Assembly (NCBI GenBank): GCA_964470555.1
Contig: CAYYDG010000031.1
Span: 25,785 to 89,784 of the forward strand
Source: RBC074 sp964470555
GTDB lineage: Bacteria > Acidobacteriota > Blastocatellia > RBC074
Direction: 5' to 3'
DNA length: 64,000 bases
This document shows, piece by piece, positions 8,455 to 16,855 of this stretch (within the stretch, counting starts at the first letter, position 1; every line of letters starts with the position of its first letter). A program made the translations under genes and the position numbers. Below the pieces are notes generated by a model. The model had not been told where the DNA came from. It made no database searches and saw only the letters and a program-made list of their open reading frames with translations.

Positions 8455-10029
8455 ATGGTCGGAAAAATCATCGGCAATTACCTGATTTCCAGCGAACTGG
8501 CGCAAGGTGGAATGGGAGCAGTGTATCGCGGTCGTCACCAAACGTTGCCGCGCGAAGTCGTAGTCAAATCCATTCTGCTGTCTTCGTTTCCGCCACAGGC
8601 GCAGGAACAACTCAAGGCGCGATTCGTGCGCGAAGCTCTCATTCAATCCCAACTCGATCATCCGAACATCGTCCGCGTGTACGAGTTTTTCACTTCGCCG
8701 GAAAATTATTATCTGGTGATGGAATTCGTGAATGGCATGAGTTTGCGCGATCTGCTCAAACGACAAGGCGCGCTCGCTCCGAATCAGGCGGTGGCGATTT
8801 TCAAACAGGCGCTGGCGGCGTTGGATTACGCGCACAATTTCAGTTACGTGGATGAATCCGGTCGCCCGCTGAAAGGCATCATTCACCGCGACATCAAACC
8901 GGCGAACTTGTTATTGGACGGTATGGCGCGTCTCAAGATCACTGATTTCGGCATCGTCAAACTGGCCGGCGAACGCAGCATGACACGCACTGGATTCAAT
9001 CCCGGCACGGTGGAATATATGTCGCCGGAACAGATTCGCGGACTGGAAGTGGATGCGCGTTCGGATTTGTACAGCCTGGGCGTGTCGTTTTACGAAGCCC
9101 TGGCCGGACGTTTGCCATTTCCTTATTCGGAAACTGGTTCGGAATACGAAGTGCTGCGCGGTCACATGGAACTTTCGCCGCCGCCGCTCGCGCAGTTGGC
9201 GCCGCAAGCGCCAAAAGCGCTGGCAGCCGTAGTGATGCGTTCGTTGGCCAAAGCTCCTGAAGCGCGATTCGCCTCGGCGGCGGAATTTCTGGATGCGCTG
9301 CTCGAATACGAACGCCCGAACGCAGCCAACCAACAACCCGGCGTCGCTATTTCCGAAAACGCGCTCACGCATTCGATGACGGAAGTGCTGGAATCTACGA
9401 CGCAGCCCGCACCGCTGACCACTGAAGTGCTCCCGGCAGAACCCACGCATCCCAACGTCAAACGACAGCCGATGGCGACTGCGCCCGCCAAACCGGCAGC
9501 GCCCGATCAATTTCAGACGACTGTCACTCCCAAATCATCGCCGCAATCTGCGCATCAAGCCGTATCCGCACGCCGTAACTTATCAGCCGGATTGATTGTC
9601 GTTGGCGCAGTTTTGCTCTGCGTATTGGCTGTTGCTGGCGCGTATTTTCTATGGTCGCGGACTTCGCCTTCGTCAGAAACACCTGTCACGACGGCTTCGC
9701 CTGCAAGTTCGACGGTTCCAGTTGCCGTACAGGAAGATGAACATCTCAAACCAATACGCGAACTGGAACAGCAGGAACGATATGCGGAGGCGATCAAACT
9801 CTACGCCGATTACCTGCAAACCAACCTGCAAGCAACGGACGCTATTCAAATCTCTGCTCGCTTGGCAGAACTGAAAAAACTGCAAGGTTTGTTGACCGTC
9901 GCCGATCTGGAACTGAGCAAGCAGGATTATGAAGCGGCGCGACGTGATTATTCCGAAGCTCTGAAGCTGCGCCCGGAATCGAAACGCGCCCAAGCCGGTT
10001 TGACCGAAGCCGAAGCCGGGTTGCGATAA
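8455..10029 (+). CDS. Hanks-type Ser/Thr protein kinase, membrane-anchored, with C-terminal TPR-like domain
   Basis: 524 residues. The kinase domain spans ~8-275: glycine-rich loop 'LAQGGMGAVYRG', Lys39 in 'VVVKSI', 'IIHRDIKPANLLLD', 'ITDFGIVKL' and 'GTVEYMSPEQIRG', then 'DLYSLGVSFYEALAGRLPF', so all catalytic residues are present. A Pro/Thr/Ala-rich linker of ~100 residues leads to one membrane helix (~377-400, 'LIVVGAVLLCVLAVAGAYFL'). After it, ~425-520 form TPR-like helices that would lie outside the cytoplasm. No clear ribosome binding site precedes the ATG, so translation may depend on the upstream gene. The three secreted proteins just upstream and the FHA protein at 13999 are plausible partners, though untested. 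Confidence 0.93.
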   Translation: MVGKIIGNYLISSELAQGGMGAVYRGRHQTLPREVVVKSILLSSFPPQAQEQLKARFVREALIQSQLDHPNIVRVYEFFTSPENYYLVMEFVNGMSLRDLLKRQGALAPNQAVAIFKQALAALDYAHNFSYVDESGRPLKGIIHRDIKPANLLLDGMARLKITDFGIVKLAGERSMTRTGFNPGTVEYMSPEQIRGLEVDARSDLYSLGVSFYEALAGRLPFPYSETGSEYEVLRGHMELSPPPLAQLAPQAPKALAAVVMRSLAKAPEARFASAAEFLDALLEYERPNAANQQPGVAISENALTHSMTEVLESTTQPAPLTTEVLPAEPTHPNVKRQPMATAPAKPAAPDQFQTTVTPKSSPQSAHQAVSARRNLSAGLIVVGAVLLCVLAVAGAYFLWSRTSPSSETPVTTASPASSTVPVAVQEDEHLKPIRELEQQERYAEAIKLYADYLQTNLQATDAIQISARLAELKKLQGLLTVADLELSKQDYEAARRDYSEALKLRPESKRAQAGLTEAEAGLR

Positions 10030-10135
10030 GTCTGCCGCGCTGCCTGTCGAACGCCAATCCTCACTTCACCTGGCACACGAGTTGGCGTAAGCTCCGCCTG
10101 CGGTAAATCGTCACAGGACTTATCAACTCAACACC

Positions 10136-11509
10136 ATGTTTAATTCCACGCAGCCCAACCAGGCGCGCATTGCAATTTTCTGTTTGCTGATTTCGTTCGC
10201 AGCATTGGCGAACGTCGCCAATTTGTCGGCGCGCGCAGTTCAAACCAAATCCAATTACGCTCAAAAGATCGAACCGCTGTTGCTGGAAAAGTGCGTTGCT
10301 TGCCACAACCACACCACACGCAAAGGCGATTTGAATTTGGAAACTTACGAAGCCTTGATGGCCGGAGGAAAACGCGGAGCGGCAATCGTTCCCGGCAAAA
10401 GCAAGGAAAGCCTGCTGGTCAAAATGATCGAAGGGACGGTCAAACCGCGCATGCCGCTTGGCGATGAATTAAGCTCAGACGAAATCCGCCTCCTGAAAAC
10501 GTGGATTGACGCCGGAGCGCAAGGCACTGACAAAGCCACTGCCAAACCTGACACATCGCCGATTGCATCCATAGCGTCGTTGCCCACTATCAAACCAGCC
10601 AAAGATGTAACCGCTGCCGTCAGCGCTGTCGCCTTTCATCCAGCCGGTTCGTTGATCGCGCTTGGCAGGTATCAATTGGTTGAATTGCGCGATGCCAAAA
10701 CCGCCAAAACCATTGCGCCAATTTCCGGCTTCGTCAATCAGGTTCGCGCGTTGGCGTTCAGCGCCGATGGCAGGCTGTTGGCTGCGGCAGGTGGCAATCC
10801 GGCGCAATTCGGCGAACTGAAAATCTGGGACGTTGCCCAACGGCGGGAAATCCACACAATTCGCGGTCATCGAGACAACATCTTTTCCGTCGCGTTTAGC
10901 TCCAACGGAAAACTGCTGGCTACGTGCAGTTACGACAAACTGATCAAGTTGTGGGATGTCGCCACCGGAACGGAATTGAAAACGCTCAAAGACCACACTG
11001 ATGCCGTCTTCGCCGTGGCCTTCAGTCCTGACGGAAAGCTGCTGGCATCGGCTTCGGCAGATCGCACCGTGAAGATTTGGGACGTGGCGACAGGCGTGCG
11101 GCTGTACACGTTCAGCGATGCGCTGGACGCCATAAACACGATTGCCTTTCATCCATCTGGCAAGCTGCTGGCCGGAGCCGGAGCCGACCGCATCATTCGC
11201 ATCTGGCGCATTTGGGAAATTGGCGCGACCGAAGGCCGACAAGTGAAATCCCTGATCGCGCACGAGGACGCCATCAATGTCATTGCCTACTCTTCCGACG
11301 GCAAAATGCTGGCGACTGCCGGAGCCGACAAATCACTCAAGCTGTGGGATGCGGAAAAACTCGAAGAGCTTCATTCGGCGGAACGACAATCCGACTGGAT
11401 TTTTTCGCTTTCCTTCAGCCCTGACGGCAAACGATTGGCAGTTGGACGGTATGACGGTTCGATTGGATTTTATGATCCGGCAACAGGAAAGAGTCTTCCT
11501 GTAAAGTGA
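10136..11509 (+). CDS. Cytochrome c (planctomycete type) fused to WD40 propeller
   Basis: 457 residues with a signal peptide (~1-34). Residues ~40-125 form a PSC1-type haem c domain, with the CxxCH motif at Cys53-Cys56-His57 and the typical 'KGDLNLETYEALMAGGKRG' and 'SDEIRLLKTWIDAGA' blocks. Residues ~150-455 hold six or seven WD40 repeats, for example 'FSVAFSSNGKLLATCSYDKL' and 'WDVATGTELKTLKDHTDAV'. Such fusions are common in Planctomycetes and Acidobacteriota, usually beside PSD1/DUF1501 proteins. Here the neighbour is a PPC-domain protein 24 bases downstream, a pairing seen in the same groups. The partner and electron acceptor are not known. It must be exported, because haem c is attached in the periplasm. 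Confidence 0.92.
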   Translation: MFNSTQPNQARIAIFCLLISFAALANVANLSARAVQTKSNYAQKIEPLLLEKCVACHNHTTRKGDLNLETYEALMAGGKRGAAIVPGKSKESLLVKMIEGTVKPRMPLGDELSSDEIRLLKTWIDAGAQGTDKATAKPDTSPIASIASLPTIKPAKDVTAAVSAVAFHPAGSLIALGRYQLVELRDAKTAKTIAPISGFVNQVRALAFSADGRLLAAAGGNPAQFGELKIWDVAQRREIHTIRGHRDNIFSVAFSSNGKLLATCSYDKLIKLWDVATGTELKTLKDHTDAVFAVAFSPDGKLLASASADRTVKIWDVATGVRLYTFSDALDAINTIAFHPSGKLLAGAGADRIIRIWRIWEIGATEGRQVKSLIAHEDAINVIAYSSDGKMLATAGADKSLKLWDAEKLEELHSAERQSDWIFSLSFSPDGKRLAVGRYDGSIGFYDPATGKSLPVK

Positions 11510-11533
11510 CGAAAATTTCGACAGGATTTTGCG

Positions 11534-13924
11534 ATGAAAAAACTATTCTGGCTTTTGTTCACATTGATGAGCGCTGCAACAGTTCAAGCGCAGGTGGCAC
11601 AACCTTACATCACCACGACTTCGCCTATGGGCGGCAAACGCGGTTCGACCGTCACGCTCACAGTGGACGGATACAACCTGACCAACGCCAGCGAAGTCTT
11701 GTGGAGCAAGCCCGGCATCGCGTCCCGCATCGCGCTCAATTCCGAACTGGTGCGCGAGCCGCACACTCGCCCAAGCCCGACCGCCATTCTGATCGTGGAC
11801 AAATCTACCAAGCATCGTCTGACCATCGAAGCCAGCATCTCCGAAGAAGCTATTCCGGGAATTTACAGCTTTCGCATTCGCACGCCGCTGGGCACGACGA
11901 ACGCAGGACGAATCATTGTCGGCGCATTGCCGGAAATTCGAGAACGCGAAACCGGCCAGGGCGAACCGCAAACCATCAATCTGCCCGTGACCGTTGTCGG
12001 CGAATTGCAACGTCGCGGCGACAGCGATGAATTCAAATTTGCCGCCAAAGCTGGCCAGACGATTGTTTTTGAAGTCGTCGCTTCGATGCTGAATTCGCGG
12101 CTGGATTCGGTGTTGACTTTGTTCGACGAACAGGGCGCGCATCTAGCAACCAATAACGACAATGGAACCAGCAAGGATTCGCTGCTTGGTTACACTTTCA
12201 AACGCGACGGCCATTACTTCATTCGTATCAGCGATCTGGAACGCCAGGGACAGATGAATCAATACGGTTACCGGTTGAATATCGGCGAACTGACATATCT
12301 GACACATGCTTTTCCGCTTGGCGTTCAAGCCGACACGCGCACCGAAATTGCCGCCTTCGGTTTCAACCTGCCGGACAAAAAAGCTCTGGTCTTGCCGCAA
12401 AAGAAAACCGGTTGGAACGATTCGACAGCGTTGATGCTGTCTTCCGCCAAAGGCGATTCTTCGAATACGCTGCGAATGGCCATTGGCTCGCATCCTGAAG
12501 TGATGGAGCAGAATCAACCGACATCCGTAACTTCTCCACAATCGGTCAACTGGCCAGTCACAATCAACGGACGAATCTGGAACGAAGCCAATCGTCCCAT
12601 CAACCCATCACCCGCTCACCCCGTCGCCGATTACTACCGCTTCAGGGCGCGCAAAGGACAGCAACTCATTCTGGAAGTCGGCGCGCAGCGATTCGGGTCG
12701 CCGCTGGATTCGGTGATTGAAGTGCTGGACGCCAAAGGCAATCCGATTCCGCGCGTGTTGGCGCGCTGTCTGCTGGAAACGCAAATGACGTTGAACGACC
12801 GCGATTCGGCTTCGCGCGGATTTCGCATCACGCATTGGAACGGCATTTTCGTCAACGATATGTTGATGGCTGGCAACGAATTGGTGCAGGTGGACGTGTT
12901 GCCGAAAACGCCCGACGAAGACATTTTCTTCAAGAGTTTTCAGGGACAAAGGCTTACCTACGAAGGCACAACCCCCGAAGCGCATGCCAACGGTTCGACT
13001 GTTTACAAAGTTTCGCTGCACGCGCCCGGCACGAAATTGCCGACGAATGGTTTGCCCGTGGTGACGTTTTTCAATCGCAATGACGATGGCGGCCCTATGT
13101 ACGGCAAAGATTCCAAGCTGCATTTCACCGCTCCCGAAAACGGCGAATACATCGCCAAAATCAGCGACGTGCGCGGCCAGCACGGCGAACGTTACGCATA
13201 CCGATTGACGATTCACGAACCGGAGCCGGATTTTGTGCTGTTCGCCGATCCTGAAAATCCGAATGTTCCCGCCGGGTCAGCATCGCCGATTACCGTGACG
13301 GCTTATCGCAACGACGGCTTTGACGGAGACATCACCGTCAAATTGCCAGACCTGCCTTCGGGATTCACCGCCCGCGAAGCCGTGATTCGTTCGGGGCAAA
13401 CTTCGACTGTGATTTTGCTTGAGGCAGCCGACGGAGCAACCGCCAGTTTTCCATTGCGAATTCAAGCGTCGGCCATTGCCAATGGCAAAACAATTGTGAG
13501 GGAATGGAAAACCGATGAACGCATCGCAGTTGTTTCCGTCGCTCCAAAGCCTGAATTGTTGGTCTGGTCAGAACCGGAGCAAATCATTTTGGAACCGGGC
13601 GGCAAGGCGACGGTTTCGATTCGCGTCAAACGCGAAGGCGGCTTTGCCGGTCGCGTGCCGTTTGACGTTCGCAATCTGCCGTATGGAGTGATCGTCACTG
13701 ATGTGGGGTTGAATGGCGTATTGATTACCGAAGAAGAAACCACACAACGCTTTACGCTTTCCGCCGAAAGCTGGGTACAGCCGATGGAACAGCCGATTTT
13801 CGTCGTCGGTCGAATCGAAACGACTTCGCCACAACGTTCGGATTTCCCTGCTGCCCCCATCAAACTGGTGATTAAACCCAAACAGATCAGCGGTAACGCA
13901 GAGCGGTTCAACCATGACCGGTAA
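11534..13924 (+). CDS. Large secreted protein with PPC (pre-peptidase C-terminal) domains
   Basis: 796 residues with signal peptide 1-20 ('MKKLFWLLFTLMSAATVQAQ'). Residues ~25-105 look like an IPT/TIG-type Ig domain ('TTSPMGGKRGSTVTLTVDGY'). A PPC-type beta domain follows at ~140-260: 'DEFKFAAKAGQTIVFEVVAS', then 'LDSVLTLFDEQGAHLATNND' and 'DGHYFIRISDLERQG'. A second, similar unit is at ~360-560 ('YYRFRARKGQQLILEVGAQR', 'LDSVIEVLDAKGNPI', 'GEYIAKISDVRGQHG'). The C-terminal ~220 residues are beta-rich Ig-like domains. No protease domain is present. The gene follows the cytochrome-WD40 gene by 24 bases and is likely in one operon with it, so the two may act together at the cell surface. Confidence 0.85.
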   Translation: MKKLFWLLFTLMSAATVQAQVAQPYITTTSPMGGKRGSTVTLTVDGYNLTNASEVLWSKPGIASRIALNSELVREPHTRPSPTAILIVDKSTKHRLTIEASISEEAIPGIYSFRIRTPLGTTNAGRIIVGALPEIRERETGQGEPQTINLPVTVVGELQRRGDSDEFKFAAKAGQTIVFEVVASMLNSRLDSVLTLFDEQGAHLATNNDNGTSKDSLLGYTFKRDGHYFIRISDLERQGQMNQYGYRLNIGELTYLTHAFPLGVQADTRTEIAAFGFNLPDKKALVLPQKKTGWNDSTALMLSSAKGDSSNTLRMAIGSHPEVMEQNQPTSVTSPQSVNWPVTINGRIWNEANRPINPSPAHPVADYYRFRARKGQQLILEVGAQRFGSPLDSVIEVLDAKGNPIPRVLARCLLETQMTLNDRDSASRGFRITHWNGIFVNDMLMAGNELVQVDVLPKTPDEDIFFKSFQGQRLTYEGTTPEAHANGSTVYKVSLHAPGTKLPTNGLPVVTFFNRNDDGGPMYGKDSKLHFTAPENGEYIAKISDVRGQHGERYAYRLTIHEPEPDFVLFADPENPNVPAGSASPITVTAYRNDGFDGDITVKLPDLPSGFTAREAVIRSGQTSTVILLEAADGATASFPLRIQASAIANGKTIVREWKTDERIAVVSVAPKPELLVWSEPEQIILEPGGKATVSIRVKREGGFAGRVPFDVRNLPYGVIVTDVGLNGVLITEEETTQRFTLSAESWVQPMEQPIFVVGRIETTSPQRSDFPAAPIKLVIKPKQISGNAERFNHDR

Positions 13925-13933
13925 ACGGCAAAA

Positions 13934-13969
13934 AACTCTTTCAACGCCTCTCGCCGTGCAGAAAGAGTT
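13934..13969 (+). terminator. Stem-loop between PPC gene and FHA gene
   Basis: Arms AACTCTTTC and GAAAGAGTT pair perfectly around an 18-base loop, ten bases after the stop of the PPC gene. There is no T-run, so it could act in RNA processing rather than intrinsic termination. Confidence 0.4.
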
Positions 13970-13998
13970 CGGCTAAAATCCCCGCCGAGGTAAAACGA

Positions 13999-14694
13999 AT
14001 GACGAATGGAACGTCCATAGAAAATCAACTGCGTGACTGGCTCACCCAACTGGCGCCCGAACATAAACAGGTGTTGATGGGCATGCTGATCGAAGATGAT
14101 CGCTTGCAGCGTTCAGCGCGCCTGGAATTTGTCGTAGCTCAACTTCGCCGATTGTGTTCGGAACGCAATCTGGATTGGGATGCGATGGCCGAAGCCGAAC
14201 GCGAATCGTTTCTGGATAACCTGATACGCGAAAATGAACTGTATGCCACGCAGGTTGGCAGAACGTCGCTGACGCTGGTCGCTCCGTGCCACCATTGCGG
14301 ACGCGAAATGACGCCGAGCGATTTGTACCGCATTTATTTCGGCGAACGTCCGCCCAGCATGGAACGCTCAGCGGCAATGTTGATGGTCATGGATATGGAC
14401 ACCGAAGCTCATTTCCCGCTTGTGCAGGAAGACGAAATTATGATTGGCCGATTGGACCCGCATCGCGGCATTCGTCCTGATGTTGACCTCGCCCGTTACG
14501 ACCCGGCTTCGCGCATTTCTCGTCGCCACGCTCGCATTACCACGCGCGGCCACCAGTTTTTCATCGAAGATTTAGGCAGCGCCAACGGAACCATCATCAA
14601 TGGCCGCACGCGATTGAAACCACAAGAACCATATCCGTTGGTCAATGGCGACGTCGTCAAAATCGGAGAAACGACGCTGAAGTTTGTCGGCTGA
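13999..14694 (+). CDS. FHA-domain protein
   Basis: 231 residues, ATG after GAGGT. Residues ~130-231 are a forkhead-associated domain with the key phosphothreonine-binding residues: 'IMIGRLDPHRGIRPDVDLAR' (GR), 'SRISRRHARITTRGHQFFIE' (S..RH) and 'DLGSANGTIINGRT' (SxNGT), ending in 'GDVVKIGETTLKF'. The N-terminal ~95 residues are acidic and helical, with one 'CHHCG' pair (~95-99) that is too small for a full zinc ribbon. There is no signal peptide, so it is cytoplasmic. FHA domains read the output of Hanks-type kinases, and one is encoded 4 kb upstream in the same orientation; a functional link is inferred. Confidence 0.9.
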   Translation: MTNGTSIENQLRDWLTQLAPEHKQVLMGMLIEDDRLQRSARLEFVVAQLRRLCSERNLDWDAMAEAERESFLDNLIRENELYATQVGRTSLTLVAPCHHCGREMTPSDLYRIYFGERPPSMERSAAMLMVMDMDTEAHFPLVQEDEIMIGRLDPHRGIRPDVDLARYDPASRISRRHARITTRGHQFFIEDLGSANGTIINGRTRLKPQEPYPLVNGDVVKIGETTLKFVG

Positions 14695-14770
14695 GCTTCA
14701 GGCACATTGTTTGCTCAGGCATCAAGTGACTGACATTGTAGCTGGGTAAAAATTCGCGGCAGAAACATTT

Positions 14771-15214
14771 ATGACAACCTGGTTTTCACAATCGAAAAAC
14801 CTTTGGATCAAACAGCTTTCGGCGACTCTGCTTGCCGTTGTGCTGAGCGGAACGAGTTGCCTGTTATGTTGCGGGCCAATGGAAAACTCCGCTGCCGCAG
14901 CGGAAAACTGCGCGATGACTGTGCCGGTTGAAGATTCCGCAGAACTTGGTCACGAAGACGATTGTTGCGCGGAAAATACCGGCGGCGCGCCTTCTTCCGA
15001 AGTTCCCTGTCAGGATCAATGCTGTATCCTGAATGCGCCTGCATCGGAACTTCCGACAACCTTAAAGTTCAAACAGTTTTTAGCGTTTTTGTCGCCTGCG
15101 TTTTCGTCGCCGTCGTCCGCACTGCCAATCAAAGGCGACAAACTGCCCGTCCTTCAACAACACCTTTCCGAAGGCCAAACCATTCATTTGCGATGCTGTG
15201 TTTTCCTGATTTAG
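14771..15214 (+). CDS. Cys-rich exported protein, unknown function
   Basis: 147 residues. The N-terminal ~34 residues form a hydrophobic signal ending in a Cys cluster ('SGTSCLLCCGP'), which could be a lipoprotein box or a metal site. There are 11 cysteines, several as CC pairs (C33/34, C65/66, CC near 84, and C141/142 close to the C-terminus). The pattern of scattered Cys, His and acidic residues resembles small exported proteins that accompany metal-resistance genes in other bacteria, but I recognise no family. The next gene encodes an even more Cys-rich protein 84 bases downstream, and a TlpA-type thioredoxin follows. The group may handle copper or other soft metals, or disulphides. Confidence 0.65.
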   Translation: MTTWFSQSKNLWIKQLSATLLAVVLSGTSCLLCCGPMENSAAAAENCAMTVPVEDSAELGHEDDCCAENTGGAPSSEVPCQDQCCILNAPASELPTTLKFKQFLAFLSPAFSSPSSALPIKGDKLPVLQQHLSEGQTIHLRCCVFLI

Positions 15215-15298
15215 GCCGAAGTGTGTCTGTTTGAATTCGCGGTCGGCTGATGCCTGCCGTTTCACGACAACACTTCTATCTAAAACAGGAGAATTATC

Positions 15299-15730
15299 AT
15301 GACGAAGATCAAATTGTTCGTTGTTCTGCTGGTTTTCGGACTGGCAGGAGTTGCGTTCGCATCCAATCCGACTCAGGACAAACACGCCAACCACGGAAAA
15401 GCCGCTGCCTGCTGTTCTGCGGGAGCCGCGTGCTGTGATGGCGGTTCGTGCTGCGCCAACAAGGAACACGCCGCTTGCTCCACAACCAAAGACGGCAAAT
15501 CCAAAGCGGATGGCAAAGTCGCCAAAGCCGAAGATTGCTGTAAACCCGGCGCAGCCTGCTGCAGCAGCGGATCATGCTGCGAAAAGAAAGCCGAGTCCGG
15601 CAAGGCCGATTCCAAACAGGCCAAACATGCCGAGCACGACAAACAAGCCAAACACGAAGACGGCTGCTGTTCCGGCGGTTCGTGTTGTGCCGGCGGTTCG
15701 TGTTGTGCCAAACACAAATCGCACGGCTAA
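15299..15730 (+). CDS. Secreted CC-repeat protein, metallothionein-like
   Basis: 143 residues with an AGGAG box and a signal peptide (~1-21). The mature chain has 19 Cys, of which 18 form nine Cys-Cys pairs in short Gly/Ser/Ala blocks such as 'GAACCDGGSCC', 'GAACCSSGSCCEKK' and 'GCCSGGSCCAGGSCC', separated by Lys/His-rich spacers ('KQAKHAEHDKQAKHED'). The four-block layout looks like internal duplication. A chain like this should bind soft metal ions (Cu, Zn, Cd) or form many disulphides. Metal binding is inferred from composition only. It stands between a Cys-rich exported protein and a TlpA-like thioredoxin that could reduce it. Confidence 0.75.
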   Translation: MTKIKLFVVLLVFGLAGVAFASNPTQDKHANHGKAAACCSAGAACCDGGSCCANKEHAACSTTKDGKSKADGKVAKAEDCCKPGAACCSSGSCCEKKAESGKADSKQAKHAEHDKQAKHEDGCCSGGSCCAGGSCCAKHKSHG

Positions 15731-15786
15731 GCTTCTGGCTTTTGCCTCTCACTTCGGCGCTGGTTGTTAAAAGCCAGCGCCGGCAC

Positions 15787-15889
15787 TTATAGCGATTTGC
15801 AGGTGAGTGCGACTGCGCCCTGTCAAGGTAGGGCAGGATTAAATCCTGCCCTACCTTGACAGGGCGCACGCAAGCGCAAGCCGCTATAA
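15787..15889. repeat. 103-base near-perfect palindromic element
   Basis: A core of two 26-base arms (15815-15840 and 15842-15867) is perfectly complementary around a single A. Outside the core, the ends TTATAGCG and CGCTATAA (15787-15794, 15882-15889) also pair, with several mismatches between them and the core. The whole could fold into one long hairpin or cruciform. It lies between the CC-repeat gene and the thioredoxin gene. It has no coding capacity. It resembles a MITE or REP-type interspersed element more than a simple terminator. Confidence 0.8.
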
Positions 15890-15922
15890 CTCCTCACCGA
15901 CTACCAAAGAAAACTGTCCGCC

Positions 15923-16828
15923 ATGAAAACTCTTTATCCGTTCTTTGTCTTGCTCGCTCTTACAGGCCTCGCCGTCGCGCAACCTGTGAAATCCACAAAG
16001 CTCGCAGGTCAGATCGTTTGCTGCGAAGAATGCTGGGTTGAAGCTGATCGGCGCACTACGCCGTTCGGCACGGCTGCCGATCTGGCCAAAGCCGCCAACT
16101 GCGTCGCCAATGGCGATCCGACATTGCTGGCCGTGATGGACGCGGCTGGCAAAACGACGTTTTACCAACTCGAAGAAGGCAAATTCCGTAAACCCGGCAA
16201 AACCTGGATGGAATTGATCGGCAAGCAGGTCGAAATCAACGGCTCGGTTCGTACCGTCAGGAGAAAACTAATCGTCAAAGTTGACGAGTTGAATGTGCTG
16301 GGCGCGCCCGGCGCTCAAGACTTGTCGGCGTTCATCGGCAAAGACGCCGAACTGGTTTTGAAAGATATGTTCGGCGTTGAACAACGCCTGAGCAATTTGC
16401 GCGGGCGAATCGTGGTGTTGAATTTCTGGGCGACCTGGTGCGGCCCCTGCGTAAAGGAAATGCCAGATCTGTCAACGATTCAAAATCAGTACGCGGCTTT
16501 CGGCGTGCAGGTCGTAGGCGCGTCAGCCGACACGCTGGCCGAAGTCAACGCGGTTCGCCAATTCATCAAAAACGCTTCGATCAACTTTCCCATCTGGCTG
16601 GGCGCGACAACCAGCCAGATGGCCGAATTCGGACTCGGCCCGGCGCTTCCAGCGACGGCGATCATAGGGCGCGACGGCAAAATCGTTGCCCTGTTCCCCG
16701 GCGTCATCACACAGGAAGAAATCAAAAAACATCTGGACAAATTGATCGCTCAAGCCAATGAACAGGCTAAACGCGATCAAATTGCCTTGAATAAAACCAA
16801 ACGCGAAGCGTCCAGCGTGCCGAGTTGA
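15923..16828 (+). CDS. TlpA-like thioredoxin with N-terminal Cys-rich domain
   Basis: 301 residues with a signal peptide (~1-19). Residues ~25-125 form an extra domain opening with 'GQIVCCEECWVEADRR', then 'NCVANGDPTLLAVMDAAGKT' and 'IGKQVEINGSVRTVRRKLI'. It has the feel of small secreted domains that follow a 'C..C' start and may bind metal. Residues ~145-280 are a thioredoxin/AhpC-TSA fold with the resolving motif 'FWATWCGPCVKEMPDLSTIQ' and cis-Pro region 'GPALPATAIIGRDGKIVAL', as in TlpA/ResA. It should act as a thiol reductase or cytochrome-maturation-type enzyme outside the cytoplasm. Position after two Cys-rich exported proteins suggests those are substrates or metal carriers. Confidence 0.85.
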   Translation: MKTLYPFFVLLALTGLAVAQPVKSTKLAGQIVCCEECWVEADRRTTPFGTAADLAKAANCVANGDPTLLAVMDAAGKTTFYQLEEGKFRKPGKTWMELIGKQVEINGSVRTVRRKLIVKVDELNVLGAPGAQDLSAFIGKDAELVLKDMFGVEQRLSNLRGRIVVLNFWATWCGPCVKEMPDLSTIQNQYAAFGVQVVGASADTLAEVNAVRQFIKNASINFPIWLGATTSQMAEFGLGPALPATAIIGRDGKIVALFPGVITQEEIKKHLDKLIAQANEQAKRDQIALNKTKREASSVPS

Positions 16829-16855
16829 CCGCTCTGACCGGGCGAAGGCCGCGCC

